Below are positions 12,635 to 60,655 of a stretch of DNA of 64,000 nucleotides, in pieces. Position numbers and translations under genes: made by a program. Origin of the DNA: Halocaridina rubra (taxonomy: Eukaryota; Arthropoda; Malacostraca; Decapoda; Atyidae). Numbering within the stretch: the stretch's first letter is position 1; each line of letters begins with the position of its first letter. The notes beneath the pieces are model-generated. The model was not told the DNA's origin. It did no database searches and was given only the letters and a program-made list of their open reading frames with translations. The stretch spans positions 52,501-116,500 of the forward strand of contig JAXCGZ010009483.1 in assembly GCA_037179515.1 (NCBI GenBank). The letters are read 5' to 3'.

Positions 12635-12951
12635 TTGCATGTGCTGTTTTGAACTTACTTGCAGGCGACTCCGAAGCTAGTGAGTATGGCCATGACACCC
12701 CCACAGATGAGCACAATGGCCAGAGGCAACGGAGGTGTGTGCATGGGATGCGTGCCACTCATTGGACGAATATAAATAACGTGATAGAATACTGATCCCG
12801 TCGTGAGCATCAGAACTCCTACGAAAAAACTGAAGAGGATGAAGTAAGCCCTCGAAGTTGGGGCTATATGAGAGGTAAATAAACCCTTATACTTCGGTTG
12901 GACATTTTGACTAGAAGAGGTTTCGCTACTGTTGCCCATTTTGGGTGACAT
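11910..12951 (-). CDS. Two-exon gene for a small two-pass membrane protein, unrecognised
   Basis: Two coding exons join into a 134-residue protein, start ATG at 12951 and stop TGA at 11910-11912. Residues 1-34 are polar and Ser-rich. Segments at about 36-60 (AYFILFSFFVGVLML...) and 75-97 (PLPLAIVLICGGVMAIL...) are membrane-spanning. The tail (98-134) is strongly acidic (FDDGDDSLEEE), with several Tyr residues, and ends EPPV. The 637-bp intron has a consensus GTAAGT donor and a pyrimidine-rich TACAG acceptor, and holds (AG)n and (TTA)n tracts. A pyrimidine-rich acceptor-like site at 12977-12978 suggests a 5' UTR intron upstream. A second ATG at codon 5 (MGNSS) is an alternative start. I do not recognise the family. 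Size and two-helix layout recall small proteins such as TMEM100, but I see no sequence match to it. Confidence 0.75.
12379..12483. repeat. (TTA)n microsatellite inside the intron
   Basis: About 35 TTA units, one with an ATC change. Confidence 0.97.
12554..12631. repeat. (AG)n microsatellite inside the intron
   Basis: A pure AG tract ending 27 bp from the splice donor of exon 1 of the membrane-protein gene. Confidence 0.97.
12659..12951 (-). CDS. Coding exon 1 of the two-pass membrane protein
   Basis: 293 nt, codons 1-97 plus two bases (phase 2). The donor on the - strand is CAA|GTAAGT. Both membrane segments are in this exon. Confidence 0.78.
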
Positions 12952-13363
12952 ATTCTGCTACTTTATGCGAGAATTTCTGTTTGAAAAGAGAAAAAACAGA
13001 CACAAGTAATTATTTATTGGTGATATTTATATGTATGAATGAAATCCTTCTAGAGTTCTGATATGTTTTGGAAACTATTTTTTTTTATTTGTTTAAATTA
13101 TTGGATGTTAATTGCATTTGTATTAATAAAATATTGAAATGTGCTAATACTTTAAAAATATGAAACCAGGGACAAACACAGATGGATACAAAGATAGATT
13201 AGAGAGAGGGGGGACGTCACATTACAGATTATTATATGTAGGAAAATAAAATGATGAATCTTAATGCGAATTTCATTCCATTGAATAGGAGCCTGACTCA
13301 TCTTTTCATAACGATTTCTAGATAAAGCCACAGCTCCGCACATCTAAGGGTTTTCTTTAATTA

Positions 13364-13368
<5 letters not shown>

Positions 13369-13430
<62 letters not shown>
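13369..13430. repeat. (CT)n microsatellite
   Basis: A pure CT tract. Confidence 0.97.
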
Positions 13431-13433
<3 letters not shown>

Positions 13434-13650
13434 TATCACTCAAAAGCTGTATTTAATTATATGCTCAGAATGGTAACAAAAGGATTTCAAACGTTGCAAA
13501 GCCTAGGTAGAGGGAAGAAATCTTTTCCATCCTTATGGATTAATAATTACCTCCTCGAGATCTCCCATTGAGAAATTATTACTTACTGCTTCTCTGCACA
13601 TTTTGAAGCACATTTACATATGGTGGTATCTTTGTAGAATTTGAGAGAAG

Positions 13651-13661
13651 GAGATAGATAG

Positions 13662-13756
<95 letters not shown>

Positions 13757-13932
13757 AGAACTGGTTTGAAGGTTAAAATTCATCCAGAGAGAGAGAGAGA
13801 AATAGAGAAAACTGGCTTGAAGGTTAAAATTCATCCTGAGAGAGAGAGAGAGAGAATGATTGGCTTGAAGGGGATATTTTTTTCCAGAGATAGAGAGAGA
13901 AATATAATTGGTGTGAAAATAAAAATTCCTTA

Positions 13933-14004
<72 letters not shown>

Positions 14005-14068
14005 TTGGCTTGAAGGGCATATTTCTTCCAGATATATAGAGAAATATAATTTGTGTGAGTCAAAATTT

Positions 14069-14128
<60 letters not shown>
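13651..14128. repeat. (GATA)n/(GA)n tracts with interleaved minisatellite
   Basis: (GATA)n and (GA)n (13651-13752) lead into an array in which a recurring spacer alternates with GA tracts of varying length. The spacer motifs are TGGCTTGAAGG, then a TTCCAGA or AAATTCATCC block, then AAATATAATTGGTGTGA. Several spacers are recognisable between 13760 and 14070. The GA tracts seem to be expansions inside one minisatellite unit. Confidence 0.8.
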
Positions 14129-14129
<1 letters not shown>

Positions 14130-14131
<2 letters not shown>

Positions 14132-14480
14132 ACTAGTAAATATTAATTTTATCTTTGTTAATATTTAGTGAGAAATATATCGGAGCACATTATGTCAGAA
14201 AGGGCAATGGACTCTTAGGTATTGTGTATTAAGAAGTCTGCTTTCTTTGGAACTACAGATTTAAAATATTATGAAGTTTATACCAGATGTAGCAAAAGAA
14301 GCTTTATATACTTATTTATTCATTTATTTATTTATCACTTCCTTCTTTATTTATTATGAAGAATAACAGTGTAAAAGAAAATTTTATCATCACTGTTTCA
14401 TAAACACGAATGCTGTTTATCATTATAACTTTATCACATGCTGATTGTTATTCTCTAGATTTTGCAATATTGAGGCTTGA
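14130..14480. other. AT-rich sequence without recognised features
   Basis: Apart from a short TTTA-rich stretch near 14320, nothing can be assigned. Confidence 0.5.
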
Positions 14481-14500
14481 CACACACACACACACACGCG

Positions 14501-14716
14501 CTAGAACTAGAGGTCATAGTTTGAAGCTTCGCAAGAAAACTTCTTTGCATGATGTAAGGAAGTGGAATTTGCTAAGCGAGGAGGTAGTTAATGCTAACTC
14601 ATTCCATTGTTTTAAGGACAAGTATGATAAGGATCACTAAGTACAAAATGAAACTGAACAGGAGACGGAAAGTTACGAGCTTGGGGCTCTTTTCCGTAAG
14701 CACAATTAAGTAATTA
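14501..14716 (+). pseudogene. LINE copy G: 5'-truncated 3' end
   Basis: The end of the array LINE on the + strand, from SRTRGHSLKLRKK to the stop, then 3' UTR and tail. It lacks about nine codons relative to copy B (KYFFSVRVVDN is missing between DVRK and WN) and has several substitutions, so it is older. It starts directly after (CA)n at 14480-14497 with no LINE tail upstream, so that CA tract is likely the original genomic target. It ends in (CA)12 at 14717-14740. Confidence 0.85.
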
Positions 14717-14740
14717 CACACACACACACACACACACACA

Positions 14741-15469
<729 letters not shown>

Positions 15470-15479
15470 ATATATTTTA

Positions 15480-15845
15480 TTTTTTATATATAATCTTTTT
15501 ATGTACAGTACTTTGGGAATATATATTTTTTTTTATTTACATATTCTATTCCTCTATTCTTTTATTTAATTGTTGTGTATAAATGTGAATTGCATATTTA
15601 CTTTTTACCGCAGTATATATTTCTAACATTCCTGTTCACTGACTTAGGTCGGCCTCGAGACCTCCCATCATAAAGCAACTTATATTATGACTATATAGGC
15701 CTACCGAATTTTCTGCAGTTCATATTAGAGAATATTAAACTATTTAATACTACTTTTAATTCACGGCTCACTGTATTCCCTCCTACTGTATCTCATATAT
15801 ACTGTAATGAATTGCTTGTTCGTGTCTCTCAGTTTTAGAAATACG
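15480..15845. other. AT-rich sequence without recognised features
   Basis: Nothing assignable is seen. Confidence 0.5.
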
Positions 15846-15849
15846 TGTT

Positions 15850-15960
15850 GTGCTATTGTGGCGCAGTGGTAGCGTCTAGGGCTGGTAATATACTGGCCCA
15901 AGGCTCGATCCTGGAGAAGAGTTGGATTCCTATTCACTGTCTCGTATATTTTCCTATTAA
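15850..15960 (+). mobile_element. tRNA-derived SINE head
   Basis: A-box-like TGGCGCAGTGGTAGCG and B-box-like GGCTCGATCCT at tRNA spacing on the + strand. The downstream sequence (TTGGATTCCTATTCACTG...) differs from family A, so it is a different SINE or a recombinant. No complete tRNA fold was found. Confidence 0.6.
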
Positions 15961-16164
15961 ATCAGGCAATTAATTTGGGGTCAGTGATTTTCTATAGATC
16001 TATGTGATTATTCAGCCATTTGCTGGAGATCACTGGGTCTGCGTGATTGGAGGAGATTTGGGCTCTAGCTATAGGGTAGGTATATAGTCGGGCTCTGTCG
16101 CACGTGGCACATGGGACGTGTCACGACACTTCTGTGTGAAATGTTTCAGATATATACATACATA

Positions 16165-16377
16165 CATACATATACCTTGGCTGTTTCCCCCTTAAATTGG
16201 GGGGTAGCCGACATCAAAAAAGGAAAACAGTTTGGGGAGAAGTTATTCTACCCCCACTCCCCTTCTTCTTTGACGTCTCACAGGAGGTTGGTACAAGGGG
16301 GGGGGGATTCCCAGTCCCCCCGCCCCGTCCACTTTTAGTCGCCTTTTACGACACGCAGGGAATACGGTGAGGCTATT

Positions 16378-16378
<1 letters not shown>
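16165..16378. repeat. Interspersed repeat family D
   Basis: CCCCCTTAAATTGGGGGGTAGCCGAC at one end, GGGGATTCCCAGTCCCCCCG and TTTAGTCGCCTTTTACGACA at the other. It is flanked by CACGTGG/CGTGCC-rich segments on both sides (16097-16142 and 16475-16530) that resemble each other. Confidence 0.7.

Positions 16379-16450
<72 letters not shown>
16379..16450. repeat. (TA)n microsatellite
   Basis: A pure TA tract. Confidence 0.97.
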
Positions 16451-16454
<4 letters not shown>

Positions 16455-16544
16455 AATGTTCGCTTTCAACTGGCGAGCCACGTGGCATGCCACGTGCGAC
16501 GTGCCACTTTGGTGTGAAAGCGGTCAAAGACCCATTACGCCTAT

Positions 16545-17045
16545 CATTTAGACATACTGAATTGACCATTGCTATCTTTCATTCATACTTTACTGAGATT
16601 AATGTTTTCTGTCTTCTTTAGATATTTTTAAGTGCTCATTACTTTCTATCATAGAGAAAATATGTTGTCCATTGCTGTGCCTAATTCATACTTTATTGGA
16701 ATGTTTTCTGTTGTCTTTTATTCAGACTGGTCATTACTGTCTATCACTGAGACTACTGAATTACCAAGTCCTGTCTTTTATTCACAATGTGCTCTATTGC
16801 CTGTCACTGGTTCAAATTTAAATTTCGATGAAAACCATATTACTGTTTTTCTTTAGACATCACCTACATGCTTGTAACAGTAATCTCTCTTTCAATCTTT
16901 ACTGTAATACCTGTTACTGCCAATCAGTTAACTTTACTGAATTGCCCTTTACCGTCTTTCACATATATTTTGAAGTGCCTGTTATTGGCCTTCGTTCATA
17001 TATCTCTAAATTGCCCAAAAATTGTTATTGTGCTGAATTGCCTGA
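16545..17045. repeat. Diverged tandem repeat region
   Basis: Variants of CTGAATTGCC, TATCTTTCATTCATACTTT and similar blocks recur at irregular spacing. It looks like an old, degraded minisatellite. Open frames here have no recognisable domains. Confidence 0.45.
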
Positions 17046-17163
17046 TGTTAAGTATCTAATTGCCATTAGGTGTCTAGTATGTGTATGCTAGTAATTCTAT
17101 ATGTATTAATAAATAAATAAATTAATTGATAAATAAAACCTAATACTTTTGTAGTTATTGTCG

Positions 17164-17269
<106 letters not shown>

Positions 17270-17774
17270 AAATCTAACATATACGCCTTTAAACTCGTTT
17301 TACAATGCTTACCTTTGGTGATACTGAGTAAATTAATTTCCTCCCAGATAGCCTGAAGGAAAATGTTTTACAGATTGACGAGTATTTTGAAAATATAAAG
17401 TTATGTGAAACAACTTTTCAGTGACTATTCCTTTATGGAAACTAATCTGTTACTTATTTTATCACGTTCGTTCTTCATATCTAGACTGCTACATCAAACT
17501 AAGCAGGTAAAATAATAAGTGTAGAAAATACACGTGGTTAGGATCACGGGAGCGAGTGTGTCACGTCTTTCCACGACCACAACTGGCTCGCTACTAAATT
17601 GTTGCTCCTTTTGGTTGCAAGTACTAGTGAGTGCCACGCAGGTATGGGGATGCCGCTCAATGTTTTTATTTTTTCTATTAACGTTTGACACCCCAACACT
17701 GTTACCCCAGGTAACTATGGAGATTCTTTACAATAAAAAGGAATTCTTTGTAAGTGTCCATCTATAAATCATTT

Positions 17775-18178
17775 TAGATATGTTTGCAGATGATACAAAG
17801 ATTGTGAAGAGAGTAAAAGACGAAATAGAGTGATAGAAAACTTCAAAAAGACTTAATTAGAGTGCGTGTATGGTTAGACACGTGGTTAATGAGTCAGTAC
17901 TTCATATTATGACGTAATGAGAATAAACAAGTGTACAAGAAGGCCATTGTTTAGTTATTAAAATTGGAGAGGAACTTTAAAAATACATGAACGACAGAGA
18001 TCTAGGAGTGAATATGTTGGTAGTCTGCAGGCATTTGGATGAATAAATGTTCAGAAATATTTACATTGATGTGAAACCGAAGGTTGAACCTGCAGCGCCG
18101 TTCTGGAATCCGCTCTTGAAAAATATTTAAACAAATTAGTGATAGTTCACAGATATGCTACGAACCTGGTGGCATAAA
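17775..18178 (+). pseudogene. Decayed relative of the array LINE
   Basis: Starts with MFADDTKIVKRVKD, matching the catalytic FADD region of copy B ORF2. It continues with recognisable islands (RDLGVNML, FRNIYIDVKPK, AAPFWNPLLK), but frame changes and stops are frequent. On the + strand. It is an old insertion of the same or a sister family. Confidence 0.8.
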
Positions 18179-18229
18179 TTTTATTTTTTGTTAGGGAACA
18201 ATAATGGCTTCTGTCTTCACTTACTTGAG

Positions 18230-18690
<461 letters not shown>

Positions 18691-18732
18691 CAGTGATGTT
18701 ACCAACATGTTTCTATCATTTATTGTTGCAAG

Positions 18733-18734
<2 letters not shown>

Positions 18735-18803
<69 letters not shown>
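18735..18803. repeat. (TC)n microsatellite
   Basis: A pure TC tract. Confidence 0.97.
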
Positions 18804-18807
<4 letters not shown>

Positions 18808-19355
18808 CTTTTTTTTCGCATTATGCCCAAAAGCTGCGCTACTCTTGGGGGAGCTGCAACAGGTATCGATATAACAGTAATACTACCAACTTTTATGAGT
18901 TAAATGAACTTTTTCTTCTCCGTCTACATCTTTTCCCACTTTTATGTGGGGTCGATGTTTATGACTTAATTGAACATCAGTGTAAATTAGTGCTTCTCAG
19001 GGCGAGTATAATAGATTGCAAAAATGATGAACTTTATACAAGACAGTAGGAATTAGCGAAAAATCCGTGTTTGTTCGTAACATTCTCAGCAAGGTACTCA
19101 CTCGGAGGCAGGAAGAAGATTGAAAGACAACCTGTTCATATTGGACTGTTGTGTTGAGAACAGCAAAGAAAGAAAACAAGAGCTATTGGTGACGGCAATT
19201 GATTTCGAAAAGGCATTCAACTCGGTGGAAAGGAGAGCACTGATAATGCCACTGAAAAAATATGAATGTAACCCAATGGTGATCGATATAATAGCGAATA
19301 TATACGATAACGACGTGGAAAAAAAAATAATTAAAAAAAAAAATAAAATAAAAAT

Positions 19356-19560
<205 letters not shown>

Positions 19561-20372
19561 GAGCAAAGAAAATATATGATGTGTCAGCAAGTAACAGCAT
19601 AAGACAAGGGTGTACTGGCTCACCTTTACTGTTCGTGTTGAATGTAAATCAGATTATAGAAAGACTATACAGAAGTGCTATGGGCTTCAAAAATAACAAT
19701 CTATACATACCAGTGCTTTTCTTTGCAGACGATAGAGATACTGATGGAGGTATCTGGAAGTTGTGGCCATTGTATGATCATAAACAGAAAAAATATATAA
19801 GCAGGCAGCATAAGAGATATCAGCATGGTGACAGAAATAAGATACTTAGGAATGAAAATAACAGAAAAGAAAGTTCTTATGAAAGATCACAAAATAGACA
19901 AGATAAGAAACGCAAGAAAAATGGCAGGATTAACCTTCTCAGTGATTGCAAGCTCATGTCATAGGGTACTCATGGGTAATACCTATTGTAAAAGTGTGGT
20001 ATTAGCTGGTGTTCTGATGGGAGGAGGAGTAATAGTCTAGAGTTAAGAGGAGCCGAAGAACATGCAAAGGATAGAAAATATGGGTTGGAGGCATATACTG
20101 GGAGCACCAGAATACTATATGTAGCTGTAGAAGCGTTACGGGGAGAAATAGGCTATTCCACTGTGGAATAGAGAGGCATAAGAGGTAAGATAGGATATGC
20201 AAAACACATTTTAAAAGGAAAAAAATAAATTGCTACAAGAAAAATTAACAGAGATGAGACAATCTAATAGGATATATAAGTGGTGTGTGGGGATAGTAGA
20301 AAATTAAATGCAGGAGGTAAATACCAAGGGGAACGCTAGAATTAAAGGAAATGAAACAAGAAAATATCAAAA

Positions 20373-20561
20373 GTAGTCTCCGTGGCAAAATGGTAGCGTC
20401 CGCGACTCTGAGGCGGCAGTTCGAGGGTTCGCGCCCCGTCACGGACTGAGGTTAGTAAGGGCATACACTCGGGATAACGATTACATCTGCCAAAACAAGT
20501 CCTTCGCAAGAAGGCAACCGTCCTAGCCCTCGGTAGAAAAGGGAGTTCGTGACGTAAAACC
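20373..20561 (+). mobile_element. tRNA-derived SINE, family B, with target duplication
   Basis: A tRNA-like head (A-box-like GTGGCAAAATGGTAGCG, B-box-like GGTTCGCGCCCC) is followed by a ~110-bp body ending near TTCGTGACGTAAAACC. Near-identical 20-bp direct repeats flank it (20353-20372 and 20562-20581, one difference). It is inserted into the LINE relic. A second complete copy lies at 55070-55266 and a fragment at 49486-49547. Confidence 0.88.
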
Positions 20562-21243
20562 GAAACAGGAAAATATCAAAAAGAAAATGGGGAGAGGGGC
20601 AGTGGAGAATGGATAGGGAGAGAATATCTACCTTGAATATATACCGGAGAAACAAGAAGAATATAAAGGAAGAAACAATTTATGATGACTCTTACAAAGT
20701 AATATTGATGTTAAGATGTAGGTCCAACTCGCTACAATTAAATTGGAGAAGAAAATTCAATGGAGAAGTTGGAAAATGCGGTATAGGTGAATCGGAGGAG
20801 GAAGAAACATTGGAATATTTCATTACAAAATGCCAAGCATTGCAAGAGACCAGAAGAAAATATGGAGTAACAGATAACAATACAGTGGAAGATATACTAC
20901 ATATGCTGTTTGAGTCCTCATCAGAGGAAGAAGTTATAATAAAACCAGAACATGGTTGAAGAGCTGTGGAAACAAAGATAGTTAAAAAAGAACAAACCAG
21001 ACCAGTGCAGAGACAAAAAATAATATATAAAAAAAGGAAAAAGAAAGAACGGTCGATATACAGGCAACCGTGCTAAATTCATCAGTATCAGGAAAATTTA
21101 CGTGCAATATCTACAGATCACAGCTTATGATGAAGTTCCATTGTAGGAAGTATGGATGTGTTAAAAATAAGAACAGTGGACAAATCCGTATTTTAGCTAA
21201 TATTTTACTAAAGAATCGAACAAAAGGGCATTTCCTCTCTTTT

Positions 21244-21375
21244 TATCATCATCCTGTATTTAATTTCCGTATTTTTCACGAGTTACTTATCATCATCCTG
21301 TATTTAATTTCCGTATTTTTCACGAGTTACTTATCATCATCCTGTATTTAATTTCCGTATATTCCACGAGTGTCC
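21244..21375. repeat. 44-bp tandem repeat, three units
   Basis: Units start at 21244, 21288 and 21332 with TATCATCATCCTGTATTT. The first two are nearly identical. Confidence 0.9.
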
Positions 21376-22250
21376 TATCATCTTACTCCTCACCCCTCTT
21401 GTATGGTGACACCTTGAATAACAAATAGGGCTAAAAAGATGGCACTCAGTGCCATCATGTTTTTATCCTCTACCCTGTTTGAATCTAGTGGAATTAACTA
21501 GTAAACAGTAGAGGATCAAAGAGTCATTAATTTCTATTGGAAAACTTATCATTACGGGCTGTGTAATAGCACTTGATATTATAAATTGTGAGTGGAAACT
21601 TTTTGATTTAATTATTATTCTGCGTTGAAGAAAATAATCTTCCGGTATGTGCACTAAAATTTAGTGTCATTACTGTGCTACAAAGTAGAACTCTGACGAT
21701 GGAACAAATTTTATGCCATCAGAAGCAATCTGATACCACACGTATATGTCCTTTAGATGACAACCAGCAGTAATGATAATGGAAAAATCGTGTAATCTTA
21801 GAGAGCTAGTGACAAATGAAAGCAAGTAATATATCACTGGACAAACTTTGATGTTTGTTATATTTCATGGTCATAGTCACGTATAAAGACGATGCAATCG
21901 CGTTTACAAATGCAAAGAATTCGTACCCATTTTGGAGTCATTCTCTTCATTTAAATTACTTTGAAACGCTCGTTGCTCTAGAATTATGAACAGTGTGTGA
22001 ATTTTGCTGTATATTTTTATTATTAGAATTAATTAATATCTTTGAGGTTAAATATGTATTTTTTACTACCCCAATCCATAAGTATTTCGTTTAAATGACT
22101 TTAAAATTCCTCCCGTTATGAGAAGAATTTTCAATCACATTATTAAAAAGTGTTCATGTTACGCAAATGAATAATATTTTGAATTTATGAAACTTAATTT
22201 TGAATTAGATATGTCTTTACAGGTTTAAAAAATATTTTACTAGAAAAATA
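21376..22250. other. Region upstream of RPRD1, no recognised features
   Basis: Single-copy-looking AT-rich DNA. It may hold distal promoter or 5' UTR sequence, but no specific motif can be defended. Confidence 0.45.
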
Positions 22251-22386
22251 GTGAAGAGAACTTCGCCATGTTGACGAAGTCTCACTCGAAGAGTCCAAGT
22301 GTATTAGTGTAAAAAGTGACACAGTGACGGGGAAGGGCCGGGTGTAAATAATTTTTTTTTTTTTACTTGTTTCCATAGCCTGAAAA
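22251..22386 (+). promoter_or_regulatory. Proximal 5' region / 5' UTR of RPRD1
   Basis: Locally richer in G+C (GACGGGGAAGGGCCGGG) than the surroundings, with no TATA box. A T12 tract ending TTTCCATAG at 22378, eight bases before the start codon, has the form of a splice acceptor. The 5' UTR may therefore be split by an intron, or this may simply be 5' UTR. Confidence 0.35.
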
Positions 22387-57158
<34,772 letters not shown>

Positions 57159-57314
57159 GTAATTTAGAACTTGTTTTTGTCATAGAAAATGAGTTTTTTG
57201 TATTGCATTAAAGACAGTTATTTAACTGAAACACTTTAGGCAAAGTATGGCAAATACCTTTTGTCAAGCATTTGTCAGAACTCTGTCTTCCCAGTTTGTA
57301 CATTAAATCTCATA

Positions 57315-57316
<2 letters not shown>

Positions 57317-57397
<81 letters not shown>
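57317..57397. repeat. (TA)n microsatellite
   Basis: A TA tract ending exactly at the left end of NA copy 3. Confidence 0.97.
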
Positions 57398-57400
<3 letters not shown>

Positions 57401-58474
57401 CTAGTTCTCAGAATAACGCCTAGATAGGTTCTCAGAAATGTTGGGTAACTGGAAAATCGCGTGAAAAAATGAGTCATTTTCCATAGGAAACAATGATAAA
57501 GGGCATAGATACATTCCAAACCTTACATAGACGCACCATGCCAAAGATATAAGATAAGTAAAAAACATATTACTACATAAAAAAGCAGAAAGCCCTGTAT
57601 CTATTTTTAAGAGTATACAAAAGATATTCATATTCACTTTACAGCTAGAAATTAACATACATTACTGTACTGTACTCTATTATGCAGTGGGCAACAGTTA
57701 TACAGTACACTGGGACATGCATGGTGGCCATGAGCAAGTAACTTATGCGGTAGAAGAGGAGGAGGATGCAGGAGAACGAACATCTACATGCAAATGTAAA
57801 CAAGGATAAAATAGAAATTAAAAATAACCAAAGCAAGACTAAAAAACAAAACAAAAAATATTTATGCAATTCCTAAATCTACCATATGACAGATTAAAAA
57901 AAACTTAATCTACATTCTCTAGAGGCGCAGAGTTAGGGGGATATGATTGAGGTGTATAAATGGTTTAAAGGGATTAACAAGGGTGATATTAATAAAGTTT
58001 TAAAAATTCATGATCAAACCAGAACTCGTAATGGGTAATGGATTTAATGTTGATAAGTTTAGGTTCAGAAGGGAAATTGGTGAATATTGGCTTGGTAATA
58101 CCGTAGAGTATCTGATGCATGGAACAGGATTCCTGGTAGGATAATAAATGCCAATACCTTAGACACCTTCAAATGTAGATTAGATAGACATATGACAGAG
58201 GTAGGGTGGGTGTATATATAATATATAATGATGATGGTCTTTTCTTTTCGTAATCCTCTTTGTACTCGTGGAAGAAGCGTCCGCAGGCGCTTATTTACTT
58301 AAAAAAATAAAATAAAAAATAAATGGGGGGGGCGTTATTCGCGAAATTCGAATTTTTTTACTATTATTTTTTGGGGGCGTTATTCGCGAAATTCGAATTT
58401 TTTTACTATTATTTTTTGGGGGCGTTATTGCAATTTCGCGGATAAAAAAAATCGTACTTAAAAGGACCAAGGTG
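57398..58474 (-). mobile_element. Non-autonomous TIR element NA, copy 3, with LINE insert
   Basis: Left end CACCTAGTTCTCAGAATAACGCC, right end (reversed) CACCTTGGTCC, TA on both sides. The interior has GCGGTAGAAGAGGAGGAGGATG (reverse of the NA unit). Near the right end is a 46-bp unit (GGGGGCGTTATTCGCGAAATTCG) in about three copies, 58325-58435. A LINE fragment is embedded at 57905-58310. Confidence 0.8.
57905..58310 (+). pseudogene. LINE 3'-end relic of a third family
   Basis: A frame-broken C-terminal part of a reverse transcriptase protein: GDMIEVYKWFKGINKGDI, FRFRREIG, AWNRIPGRIINANTLDTFK, LDRHM. A short 3' UTR ends near 58310 in A-rich sequence. This end is common to CR1/L2-like LINEs but differs from the array LINE. 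Confidence 0.75.
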
Positions 58475-58503
58475 TATATATATAGACACACACACACACA
58501 CAC

Positions 58504-59140
<637 letters not shown>

Positions 59141-60568
59141 CAGTAGTTCGGTTCCGGGACCCGGCACGTACCCGGAAATCCGTGGTGTAGAGATCAGCCT
59201 ATATGTACATAGATATTTTAATGTATTTTTATGTTTACACTGTATAAACCCTCCCTGTACTGTTAAAAAAACACCCTTTACATTATAAATAACAGCAAGC
59301 AACGTAATTTTTGTATGAAAGTGATAGGAAAACTTACCCTGAATGAGGTGATGATGACTTGACATTAATAGGTTCCATATTTTACAATAATTTTTACGTT
59401 TACATAAAATAGCGGCCGACATCCACAAACTTTTTTCCTTCTTTCAATATATCTAAGAGTTTCACTTTATCTACAATGGTTAACATTTTCCTTTGCTGCT
59501 TAGGCTCACTACAAGAAGCCTTAGAAGATGAAGGATGCTTGGGAGGCATTGCAAAGGTTAAAATATGCGAGTAAAAAAATCACAAGCAAAACATATTAAT
59601 AATAATAAGCACAACATGAATGGCGCACACGAGTGAGGCGAGACAATGGAAGATGGTGGAAGCCTTTGTCCGCAACGCTGATAGCGGTATCGTATTTTAC
59701 ATGTTGCAATACTGTTAGTATTTATGTTTTTTACTATTTTTTACTGTTATATTATTCTTAGGGCTAAGAATACGTTTTTTTTATCAATAAAATCATGAAA
59801 CTACTGGAAATATAAATATATATGCTAGCTCACGTAGCTTCGACCCCAATACATTGTATGCTATCGAACACAAGCAAAACGTGAGTTAGACTGAACGAGT
59901 CTTTGTCCAAAACACTGATAGCGGTATTGTATTTTACATGTTGCAATACTGTTAGTATTTATGTTTTTTACTATTTTTTACTGTTTTATTATTATTAGGC
60001 TAATAAATAATTTTTTTTTATCAATAAAATCATGAAACTACAGGAAATATAAATATACATGCTAGCTCACGTAGCTGCGACCCCAATACATTGTACGCTA
60101 TCGAACACTATTTCGTATGATGCAATATTGTGAGTTATACTGTACGTACGTATATCATTCAGTTATTAGTACAATGTATATTAATTTAAAATTCATCTAC
60201 TTATTTGATGATTGTACAAAATCTATTGTATTTATTCACTGTAATTTGGACCAAATATTCCTTTTGTGAAGATTATACTGTACTTTTCAAAGGAGGTGGT
60301 CAATAAACGTATCTATCTATCTATCTACATTTATGTTTTTTACTATTTTTTACTGTTTTCTTATTCGTAGGCTGGGAAATAATTTTTTTTTATCAATTAG
60401 ATAATGAAATATGTTTTTTCAATTAATAAAAAATGAAAATACTGAGATTTTTTTTTTTATATTTTAATATTTTTGCATATACCCATGAAATAAAATAATA
60501 ATTTATCCAAAAAAAAACCGCGATAGAGTGAGAAAGCGAACCAGGAAGCGCGAATAACTGGGGTAACA

Positions 60569-60571
<3 letters not shown>
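59141..60571 (-). mobile_element. Tigger deletion derivative
   Basis: Ends CAGTAGTTCGGTTCCGGG (left) and, reversed, CAGTGTTACCCCAGTTATTCGCG (right). The right end abuts (TA)n. On the - strand, 59400-59547 encodes only the transposase N-terminus, with ATG and PPKHPSSSKAS then SEPKQQRKMLT, matching the 36.8-kb element. The 5' UTR part is expanded by repeats of a unit with TTATGTTTTTTACTATTTT and GCTAGCTCACGTAGC. No catalytic domain. Confidence 0.8.

Positions 60572-60649
<78 letters not shown>
60572..60649. repeat. (TA)n microsatellite
   Basis: A TA tract directly against the CACTG end of the Tigger derivative. Confidence 0.97.

Positions 60650-60655
<6 letters not shown>

Noticed and set aside
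15850..15925. Functional tRNA gene on the + strand
   Set aside because: Box A and B are present, but the acceptor and anticodon stems do not pair convincingly and SINE-like sequence follows.
16545..17091. Small cysteine-containing secreted-like proteins on the + strand
   Set aside because: Overlapping frames in two phases across a degraded tandem repeat. No start context or splice evidence.
20380..20450. Functional tRNA gene on the + strand
   Set aside because: The tRNA-like head is part of a SINE with a target-site duplication and a second copy at 55 kb.
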